Shown piece after piece: positions 55,672 through 64,000 of a stretch of DNA of 64,000 nt. Positions within the stretch are counted from its first letter, which is position 1; the number at the start of each line of letters is the position of its first letter. The position numbers and the translations under genes were made by a program. Below the pieces are notes generated by a model. That model saw nothing but the letters and a program-made list of their open reading frames with translations. It searched no databases and was not told where the DNA came from. Source of the DNA: Hsuehochloa calcarea (lineage: Eukaryota; Streptophyta; Magnoliopsida; Poales; Poaceae); NCBI GenBank assembly GCA_036346395.1, contig CM070609.1, positions 27,602,223-27,666,222 of the forward strand. The letters run 5' to 3'.

Positions 55672-55955
55672 TCACAGACGGTTCGTAACAGTCATCACGG
55701 GCTGTTTTTGAACCGTCTGAAATTTTATGTCTGTGATAACAAGCGGTTATCACAGACAGTTTTTCAACCGTTTGTGGTAACTCTTATCACAGATGGTTCT
55801 AACCACGAACCGTCTGTGATTACAGAGTATCACAGGGCGGTTCGTGGTTGGAACCGTCTGTGATTCTCAGAGCCACGTGATGGTTCTAACCACGAACCGC
55901 GTCTGTGATTACAGAGTATCACGCATTTGTTCGTGGTTAGAACCGTCTGTGATAA
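55672..55955. repeat. Left subterminal repeats of the CACTA element
   Basis: At least eight copies of TATCACAGACGGTT or AACCGTCTGTGATA (some as CACGAACCGTCTGTGATT) alternate in orientation. In CACTA elements such arrays bind the element-encoded TnpA-type protein. The same motif is in the elements at 4842-6109. Confidence 0.9.
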
Positions 55956-56599
55956 GTATTTGGACCTAATTATTTTTTATCGTATTTTCAGCCAGCCTCA
56001 GGAATTGCTAGCCATGCCCTCTGAAAACTAGCAAGTAGAAATATGTCACAGATAATTGTTGACAACTCAAAGTGATCATTTAACTCAAAATCAATTACAA
56101 AAGAATGTTTCAAGTATATATTGTCGCTAGAGTTACAAATTGAATTACAACCAGTCAAAGTGAATTACAATATTGAACCAATTGTTTCGAGGTCGTTCAT
56201 CAGTGTCGACGGCGTGAAACTCTCCGGTGGTATTAACTATGTCTGCCTTGATGAAGCCACAGAGCTCCCCTCGAATGTGCATGACCTGATCCATCTCGAG
56301 TGCATTTAACTCTATGTTCAAGCCTTGTCGCTAGCAGGAGTAAAGTAGTAAGCATATATATTTAAATTTATAATTAGGAGATAATTATTACGAGATTGAC
56401 AAACCGAGGATCGTCGTCCTAGAAGCAATCAATAGTGCATATGATGGCATACGAGAATGCGCATATGTGATCTTGTTTTTGTTGGCGGCACTGCAAAAAT
56501 AGAATTACATATATATGTACAGTCAGTTCGAGACGCAATATTACGAAGTATGATATATGATTATTGTGTTGTAGTGCGTACTGGAAAACGCATCCTGTG

Positions 56600-57183
56600 A
56601 GTCAGTGTGGCGCTCGTTCCCTTGTATAAACCTCCCTCGGCAACATAGCCGATGAACGCCCTACATGATTCAAAAAAGTTATCCTTGTCCATTTCAAACG
56701 AAGGAAGACTACAATAGAGTTATGTGCGGAGGAAATGAACATACCTGTCGAGTATTCCTTTAAGAAGGGTGAAGTTATGATTTTTGTTGAGTAGAGAATC
56801 AAGGTACAATACCATGTTCCTCTTTGGCACAAGAATCAGAAGAATCCAGTGGAACCTACTCGTGTATGTCGCTATAGTCATAAACCTATGTTGAAACGTA
56901 ATTTGTATAGCAAGTATTGAAGCACTTACTTCTGGTTGTAGGGCACCATTATGTAGTCCCTGTCGTCCAGAGCAAGCAATCCCATTTTTATGTAATTCTC
57001 GACGTACGATGCGTCTTGGTTGATTGTTTGCTCAGAGACCACATGTGGGTCGAGGAAACCCACCAGTTCTTTGATTCGACGGGCACATTTCATAATGTAT
57101 CTGTACATAAGCAATGAGTTATGATATTTATCGGTATCACGTGAGTGTAGAAATTGATTGTACACACTTACAGTGTCCAGCAT
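56600..57183 (-). pseudogene. Ulp1-like (C48) protease end of the second CACTA gene
   Basis: On the minus strand, 57183-56926 reads MLDTVSVYNQFLHSRDTDKY and IKMGLLALDDRDYIMVPYN. After an intron or break comes the protease box RFHWILLILVPKRNMVLYLD, with His-Trp codons at 56846-56851 and the Asp in YLDS at about 56798. The final Cys region is probably represented by CRQQKQDHICAFSYAI near 56450-56500. Such Ulp1-type domains are common second-gene passengers in plant CACTA elements; their role in transposition is not established. Confidence 0.6.
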
Positions 57184-58376
57184 CGTAGAAGTGAGGCGTC
57201 GATGGCAGTTAGGTTGTATAGGTCAAATAAGTCTTCGAAGCCCACGACAAAGTGGCCAGGCTCGTGGAGAAAATGCTCCCTCCCGTATCTGACGGTGATT
57301 CCAGTATGACCCCCCTTCTCTCGGGTCTTGCGCAAGTAGCAATCATGCAAAGCTTGACAAGCTACTCCTGAGCTCTTTATTTCTGCGCCGGAGACAAACG
57401 GACTTCCGAGTGAGTATTTCACGGGTTTGAGAGGTGCCTTAATGTTCTTCGATTTCAATTTCTCCTTAACAAGGCGGCTGAGGGACGTCTTCCCGTGAGA
57501 CGCCTCAGGGACCGATATGGTGACACACTTTTCTTGTCCCTTCGCCGTCTTCTCGACGGGAAGCGATGTGGCGGCCTTCCGAAGCTTTGGTTGAGGTGGA
57601 CTCATCGAGTGTCCTATTAGAGAGGTAGGGTCCTCTCGATATCGCTTCACTGAAGGGTCTAGTGCGATGTCCTTCTTGGGCCACTGGATAAAAGTGTGCG
57701 TGGCATCCCCTAGTGTTCTGATTTCTTCGTTCGGGGGAATCTCCAGCGGGATGGCCATGAAATTGTCATGGACCATGTCCACCGCACTGGCGTAACCTCG
57801 CGCCACCGGGCACCATGTCAGATCGCCCTTCCCGGTATGGATACACCATACCCCGCCCAGCCTCAATAGGAATCGACCCAACCATCCTCACTTGGAGCTT
57901 GCAGGGCGTCGGCTCCTACAAAAGGGTACACAATTAGCTAAGGCGTCCTATAGGTCTATCTTTGGAGCATTCCAGAGATGTACATTACCTCGATGCCGTC
58001 GATCGGTAATTGCACGTCGTTATGTCCAGAATTATATATGTGTGGACGCAACACTACTCCTATGTCGAGCAGGACTTGCTCCCAAATTAACAGGGGCGGC
58101 TTGCGCCTGCATTAGTTGATTTACTTGGTTCTGCAAGTTTGTTATTTGTTCTTGAAATTTTGCAATAATCATATGTTCCAACCGAGCGTCATGCTGGTCC
58201 TTGGATCTCTTCCTACTCCTATATGTGTCGAAGTTGTGTGGGAATCCATCCCTCCAAGGTACGTAAACCCCAACGCCTCGCGTGCGACCCAGGTGCTCCT
58301 TGTTTTCCAGGGCCGTAGACAGTACATCCTTCTCCCTGTCTACTTCGAAGGAACCTTGGGAACATGCGGAAGTCAA
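57168..58376 (-). pseudogene. Second CACTA gene (Transposase_24 / DUF8039-like)
   Basis: Frame 58376-58032 holds FDTYRSRKRSKDQHDARLEH and a coiled-coil-like KFQEQITNLQNQVNQLMQAQ, the usual end of a Transposase_24 region. Frame 57881-57168 (237 residues) continues with GYASAVDMVHDNFMAIPLEI, THTFIQWPKKDIALD, a basic stretch SRLVKEKLKSKN, and GREHFLHEPGHFVVGFEDLF. It likely continues into the Ulp1-like segment at 57183-56600 to form one product. Frames differ between blocks, so introns or breaks intervene. It is transcribed from the minus strand like the transposase gene. Confidence 0.6.
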
Positions 58377-58497
58377 TGCTTACTGCAAGAGGACATCATG
58401 TTATTGTAGACACCATGAAGTTATGGACTTATTAACAATTAAGTGGTTCGAGAAATTTACCAGACGTTGAGACACTGCCTCGTCTGCCGGGTTTGTC

Positions 58498-58582
58498 AAA
58501 GAGATGTTGCCCGAAGACATTTAGGGTTTAGGGTTTTAGGGTTTTAGGGTTTAGGCTTTAGGGTTAGGGTTTAGGGTTTAGG
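58498..58582 (-). repeat. Interstitial telomere-like repeat
   Basis: About eleven imperfect TTTAGGG units (TTTTAGGG, TTTAGGC and TTAGGG variants) lie between the two CACTA gene regions. They read TTTAGGG on the plus strand. The plant telomere unit is the same, but the position inside an element shows that this is not a chromosome end. Confidence 0.9.
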
Positions 58583-59800
58583 GTATCGAGACTACCCACA
58601 CCAACCTAGGTTAACCGACATCTTGGTTTTTCAAGTCACCTAGGCTAACCCAGATTAGTCGGCACCGGGATACCCATGATACCTAGGCCAACCTAGTAAA
58701 TCGGCACCGTCTTATTTCCATAGGTTTTCATCATTCGGCATTATTACAATTCAGCACCCACTTTCGGCAATTATCGTAATTGCGGTCAAACCCTACAGTG
58801 CACATCCCAATAAATCCCAAACCCTTGGTAGACATCATTAGGTGTATCCAACTAATGTTCTAACACTGCAAAGATAGCCCAGCAAAGAAGGCGAAAGAGC
58901 TCACCAAAGACAAATGGAGACAAGACAACACCGGGTGACAAAGACACCCATTTCCAGATCCTTCTCTCGCTGGTTCATCCCCCTGGTCGAGCAAGCACAC
59001 AGAGCCTCACCCCATTTCAAACAAAAGCACAGCAGAGTAAAACATCTAAAGGGGTAAAAATACCTCATAAACCCTCGGGTGCTCTAGGCGGGCGGGCAGA
59101 CCGAGGTAAACCCTGCTCTCTCAGCAGAAAAGGGGGAAGCGCAAGGAAACTCACCGGGTGGTCGGGGCGGGCGGCGCACCGAGGAGGCGGGACGAAGGGA
59201 GGCGGCGCTGGGAAACTCACCGGGTGCTCGGCAGGGGCGGGGGCGGCACTGGATGAAGGCAGGGACGAAGGAGGCGGCCGACGGAGGCGGGGACGAAGGA
59301 GGCGGAGTCGGCCTGAGGCGTGGACGAAGGGAGGTGGCGCTGGTAAACCCTCGGCTCTCACGGCAGAGAAGGGTGGAAAAAGACTAAGGCAGAAGAGTGC
59401 ACAACCGTTCGATGATAATACAGACTTATATATGTTGATAAATTGGTTCTTGTTGATAAATTCCTTATAAATCATGCTCTTGCTGCTATAAAATTTTCAA
59501 AGCATTCGGAGAAAGTTTGTTGTTGAGTCTTTTTCGTATTCGTCGTTCTTATCTATGTGTTTGAATGGAATTGATACATACTTTTTGTAAAGGGGTGTGT
59601 ATACTGCATTCCTGGGAAGTACACATATCTCGAGTCTCGGTTTATTTGATTTGTGATGTTAGGACCGAGTGGATGGTTAAGCATTACAAGTCTGATAAAC
59701 TGGGGTCTCACACGACCGACCGAGGCAAATTGACCGATTTAGCACTGGTCCATAACACGTGACGCGTTTCCATGTTAACATCAAATTACAATGGAATATA
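58583..59800. other. CACTA spacer between the two gene regions
   Basis: AT-balanced sequence to 59060, then a GC-rich part (59080-59360) with the repeated phrase GAAACTCACCGGGTG and GGCGGGGACGAAGG. This could be a leader or promoter. The minus frame at 59065-59475 is Pro-rich and probably not a gene. Confidence 0.4.
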
Positions 59801-59807
59801 TCCATGC

Positions 59808-62800
59808 TTAATTGAAATATAGTGCTTCATGATAATCGACGCGCATATAGCTAGCTTCCTCACTGGGTTCTTCCTCCAGTCTGATGCCGTCTCCGAAAGG
59901 AGGCAACTCGTCAAATTGATTGTACTCTTCCTCATCCACGACATTCTCAACTCCGACAATCCTTCTTTTCCCATGAAGAACTACGTGACTGTTCTTATTT
60001 GCTGGGTCCGTTACATAAAAAAGTTGAACAACTTGCTTAGCGAGTACGAATGGTTCGTCCTTGTATCCGACACGTTTGAGGTCCACAGTAGTGACGTCGT
60101 ACTTGTAGACCTTCACGCCTGCGAAGTTTAACCCAAGGACATCAAACAGGGGATCTTGAAAAGTACATAGTTAAGCTCCCAAATCTCCTCTACGAACCCA
60201 TAGTACGAGTTCAACCCGCGTGCCCCGCGATATTGAACCCTCGTGAAATACATCTATGCGACACCGCTGCTCGGATCGTGCTCTTCCTATCCCGAGCCGC
60301 CAGATAAAACGCTTTACCCATTTATGTCGATTTCTTGCCATGTCACAATTATAAATTTTGGTCCTTTGGCCAACCATAGCAGCGTTTCATCACTTGATGG
60401 CCTCCCAGTGAATCGCATCTTTAACTATTTATTGAACCGACGGTTGTGCTATCTCGTTATCCAAACCTCCGACCGGTCTGGATTCTGTTGGCGTACCATG
60501 TCTTTGTGCTCGTCGATGTACGGGACACTTGGGTCATGTGTTGCAAGACCGTGAAATGGGCTCTGCGCGATGTATCTAGATCGGGAGTGATTGCTTCTCC
60601 CGATGGTCCCGATACCCTCCGGTTCCCTCGTGACGAGATAGAGGCACACCTATCGATTCCACCTGAGCCATGTAGTCCACGCAGAACTCAATGACCTCTT
60701 CGGTTGCATAACCTTCGATGATATTGCCCTCCGGCCGAGATCGATTCCGAACGTAGAACTTCAGAATTCCCATGTATCTCTCGAAAGGGTACATATGACG
60801 TAGGAACACAGAGCCGCATATCTTTATCTCTTTCATAAGGTGAACAATGAGATGGACCATGATATCAAAAAAAGACGAAGGGAAATACATCTCAAGATGA
60901 CATAGAGTCGCCACCACCTCGGCTGCAGAGCGCCGAGTCCTTCTGGATCGATGACCTTCGAGCAATTGAGTTAAAGAAATAACACAGCCTAAAGATTGCC
61001 ACTCGGACCTTGTTTGGTAAGATACTCCTAATTGCAACAGAAAGGATCTGTGTCATCAGCACATGACAATCATGAGACTTCATACCAATTAATTTTAAAT
61101 ATTTCATGGAAACAAGTTTCTTAATATTGGCGGAGTAACCGGACGGAACTTTCACACCATGCAAACTTTGACATAGTTCATTTCTCTCGCCTTGGACAAA
61201 GTGTAGCAAGTCGGGAAGGTACGCTCGTCCTTATCGGTCTCTTTCGGTGCTAACTCGGTTCTTATGTTCATATCAACCAAGTCACGCCGCGCGTTAACAC
61301 CGCCTTTTGTTTTGCCGTAATGTTTAGTAAGAGACCAATCAAGCTATCACATACATTCTTCTCCACGCATGACGCCGATGCAAAGGGCGAACTTCTAAGT
61401 GCTCCCAATAAGGCAAGTCCCAAAAAATTAACCGCTTCTTCCAGATGTTTTTCTGAGGGGTCCTTAATTTACGTCCCTTTCCAAGCACAACATCGATATC
61501 TTTAACCATATCATAGACCTCTTTCCCTCTAAAAGCCCTTGAGCCGAACCGCCCTCCTTATTTCCGTCGAATTGTTTCTTCATCTTGCGGTATGGGTGAA
61601 TCTCGAAGGAACCTACGGTGACGCATATACACGCTTTTGCGTGAGTTGTTCACCATACACTTTCTGCACCATCTAAGCAAAGGCGACAGCTTTGGCTCCT
61701 TTTGTAATCGAACCCGACAAAGTTACCAAGGGCAGGAAAATCATTGATGGTGCAGAATAACATGGCGCGTAAAGTGAAGTTCTCTCGTTTGTACGTATCC
61801 CATACTTGTACCCCTTCGTTCCAAAGTGTCACAAGATCTTCCAACAATGGTGCTAGGTATACATCAATATCGTTCACAGGTTGCTTCGGCCCTTGGATAA
61901 GTGGTGACATCAAAATGTATTTCCGCTCCATACACAGCCAAGGAGGAAGGTTGTACATACATAGATTCACGGGCTAGGTGCTATGTCGGCTGCTCATGTT
62001 ACTGAAAGGATTCATTCCGTCCGTACTCAACCCTAACCTTATGTTCCTCGGTTCCGCATCGAACTCTTCGAAGCTCCGATCGAAGTTTCTCCACCGGGCA
62101 GAATCAGCAGGGTGTCTGAGCTTCCCATCTTTCTTATGCTCCTCCGAGTGCCAAAGCATCAATCTTGCCTCCTTTCGGTTCGCAAATAAATGCTTCAAAT
62201 GTGGGATCACAGGCAGATACCACAACATCTTAGCAGGAGGTCCTTGCTTCGCCTTAGCAGTATTCTTACGCTTGTATCGGGATGCTTTGCACACGGGACA
62301 TGCATGCATGTCTGCATACTCTTTACGGTAGAGGATACAATCGTTCGGACATGCATGTATTCTTTCTACTTCCATTCCCAATGGACAAATAACCTTCTTA
62401 GCTTGGTAGGTCGTGGCTGGTAATACGCTTCCTCCGAAAGGATGTCACTAAGAGACCTAACAACGCCAGAAACTCTTGTCGACCAACCATTGCTTGCCTT
62501 CAATTTCAGCAGCTCAAGCACGGTTGACAACCTTGTGTATTCCGCTTGCGCCAGGAACAAAGGTTTCCGAGTCCTCCATTAAGCCCTCGAATTTACAAAA
62601 CTCTCTCTCACCGTAGTTCCTTCGCATCGCTGTATCATCTTATCCGATTGTCATCATGCGACCTATCCTCATCAAAAGCACATTCCATACCCCGCATATC
62701 GTTGACTTCTCGATGTCATCATTCATCGACTTCCGTATAATCGCTCTTCACCGTGGATCGCCCAACATGTATATCCTTTTTGAAACCGTCAGATAAGTGA

Positions 62801-62978
62801 GCTTCGATCTGCTACGGTTGTTAAACATTTTCATATTACCGTAATCAATGCATGGACAGTACATAAATTTTATCCCTTTCTTCAACATATCCTGCTCGGC
62901 GGCTCTTCTAAAAGCAAACACGCCATTAATATACTCTTCACTCACACGCTTCTCAATGTACATCCAGTTTCGGTCCAT
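59808..62978 (-). pseudogene. Tnp2-type CACTA transposase, degenerate
   Basis: In order on the minus strand: transposase-associated domain MDRNWMYIEKRVSEEYINGV and KFMYCPCIDYGN (62978-62748); LLKLKASNGWSTRVSGVVRS (62560-62366); the core MEVERIHACPNDCILYRKEY, CPVCKASRYKRK, MLWYLPVIPHLKHLFANRKE and LSTDGMNPFSNMSS (62381-61974); NLPPWLCMERKYILMSPLIQ, DVYLAPLLEDLVTLW and CRLCLDG (61970-61650); the DUF4218 block CHLEMYFPSSFFDIMVHL and RHMYPFERYMGILKFYVRNR (61037-60576); and DUF4216-type sequence to VENVVDEEEYNQFDELPPF (60116-59808). Between 61974 and 61970 a stop stands where the family has Trp (STWPV). Several frameshifts occur. The enzyme would cut at the CACTA ends; this copy cannot. Confidence 0.88.
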
Positions 62979-63363
62979 CTACACGTATACGCACGTAACA
63001 AATTAATTAGTGTTAAATTATATATTAATAAACCGCAAGTACCCTTCATAATGACCAAACACATTGGTGATTAGTCTATAGCAAATATAAAGGGTTACAG
63101 ATCGTTACACATTAGTGATTAGTCTAGAGTAAAAATAAAGGGTTACAGATCGATCGTTACCCTTCTCTCCAAGGTGGCGCAATGTGGGAGGAGGCAGCAA
63201 AGGTGCCGCAATGGGGGAGGAGGAGGTAGGGGTAACAACTCAAAAAGGGGGAGGAGGCAGCAGCAGGGTGGCCAATGGGGAGGAGGAGGCAGCAGCAGCA
63301 GGGTGGCGACGGCTCAAATGGAATGGAAAGGGGGCCTGTCGGGAGCATCTACTTATAGTACTT

Positions 63364-63524
63364 GTATATAGTATCACAGACGGTTATTTATACGGTATCA
63401 CAGACGGTTCGTATAAAGAACCGTCTGTGATACTTATTTATCACAAACGGTTAACGAAGAATCGTCTGTGATAATTTTATCACAGACGGTTCCGGTGTCT
63501 AGTATAACATGTTTTGTAGTAGTG
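63364..63524. repeat. Right subterminal repeats and terminus of the CACTA element
   Basis: Copies of TATCACAGACGGTT occur in direct and inverted forms (63371-63493), followed by the terminus TTTTGTAGTAGTG ending at 63524. It corresponds to the array at the left end. Confidence 0.9.
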
Positions 63525-64000
63525 TTCGTCTTTTAGGCGTGTGCTAAGGGGGTGTACTTGCTTCTGTGTGCGTGTTGTGTTCATGCGTGGTGGACTGGTG
63601 GTGTGTGTACACGCGTGTCTTCCTTGTAATCATAAATTTAATGATACATGTATCACCACCATCAAATGTATCACAAGATTGATGCACACTTTTAAATTTC
63701 AAACCATTGTCTCATCTTCTAATCTATTGTATAACAAAAGCTCTTGATATGTGGTTAACAACTCTTAAGAAAAAATAAAAATTCTAAAAATTCTAAGAAA
63801 AATTATAAACATCCGACCCATAATTTGATGAACCCTGGTTATGTTTAGCGAACCATAACCGCTGGATGTTAGCTAAAAATGAAAAATATGCTAGAAATTC
63901 TCACAATAAAAAAGAGAAACATCCTGCCCTTAATTTGGTGATCCTTATTGTGATTAAGAAACCGTAGCCAATGATTTTTTTCTTCTCAAAGCATAACCAA
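63525..64000. other. Flank of the CACTA element, no gene recognised
   Basis: GT-rich then AT-rich sequence. The DnaJ-like reading frame that is cut on the left side of the CACTA does not resume here. There are no recognisable domains. Confidence 0.45.

Larger units (their letters stand above)
55652..63524 (-). mobile_element. Large CACTA (EnSpm) element with transposase and Ulp1-like genes
   Basis: The left end is CACTACTGCAGAAAAG and the right end TTTTGTAGTAGTG, giving CACTAC termini in inverted orientation. Subterminal arrays of ATCACAGACGGTT / AACCGTCTGTGAT lie at 55672-55955 and 63364-63493. Two minus-strand gene regions sit inside: a Tnp2-type transposase (62978-59808) and a second gene with a Ulp1-like domain (58376-56600). 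The flanking triplets are GTG on the left and TTC on the right, so no target duplication is preserved. The left insertion point is inside the DnaJ-like fragment. Nonsense and frame changes in the transposase make it non-autonomous now. Confidence 0.88.

Noticed and set aside
58498..58582. Telomere
   Set aside because: The array is short and imperfect and lies inside a CACTA element with sequence continuing on both sides.
1..64000. CRISPR arrays, bacterial-type operons, tRNA or rRNA genes
   Set aside because: The spaced repeats seen are CACTA subterminal motifs or LTR arrays. The tRNA-like matches are retrotransposon primer sites. No tRNA cloverleaf or rRNA core was recognised by eye.
63525..64000. 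Continuation of the DnaJ gene right of the CACTA element
   Set aside because: No frame matches the expected J-protein sequence after the GMGRA motif.

Overview
This window looks like nuclear DNA from a grass (Poaceae) chromosome in a repeat-rich, gene-poor stretch. The evidence is internal: Ty1/copia and Ty3/gypsy elements of types common in grasses, CACTA transposons with grass-type subterminal repeats, hAT and Tourist-like MITEs, a miniature LTR element resembling the grass SMART family, and plant genes (an intronless aspartic protease, a LysM GPI-anchored receptor-like protein and a miR166 precursor). I cannot name the species from the sequence.

Layout. 1-3.6 kb: 3' part of a Ty3/gypsy element with an antisense accessory ORF, then its LTR. 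3.7-4.5 kb: gypsy gag fragment on the minus strand. 4.8-6.1 kb: nonautonomous CACTA element with a 3-bp target duplication. 7.0 kb: hAT MITE. 8.2-11.7 kb: dead FAR1/MULE-transposase-like gene split by a 1.8-kb solo LTR. 12.3-15.2 kb: degenerate repeats. 15.2-18.6 kb: gag-only remnant of a SIRE/Maximus-like copia element. 18.9-20.8 kb: CACTA fragment. 20.8-23.0 kb: another solo LTR. 23.4-28.1 kb: degenerate multi-exon Ulp1-like (C48) protease gene of transposon type. 28.2 kb: second hAT MITE. 29.2-30.5 kb: intact A1 aspartic protease. 31.2 kb: miniature LTR element. 31.5-37.85 kb: complete but mutated copia element with both LTRs and target duplications. 39.1-43.2 kb: five-exon LysM GPI-anchored protein gene with a one-base frameshift in exon 1 and a long-TIR element in intron 1. 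43.7-47.6 kb: second gypsy 3' end with the same kind of antisense ORF. 50.45-50.55 kb: MIR166 hairpin on the minus strand. 52.3-55.65 kb: DnaJ-like gene fragment broken by a 2.0-kb solo LTR. 55.65-63.52 kb: a 7.9-kb CACTA element carrying a Tnp2-type transposase gene and a second gene with a Ulp1-like domain.

The probable functional host loci are the aspartic protease, the LysM gene (if the frameshift is a sequencing error) and MIR166, all on the minus strand. They share no operon-like arrangement. The rest is nested transposable elements and their host-gene fragments. I found no new biological system. The most useful results are the miR166 locus, the frameshifted LysM gene, the insertion histories recovered from target-site duplications, and the paired antisense ORFs in gypsy elements. 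Family names rest on motif recognition by eye; no database search was run.
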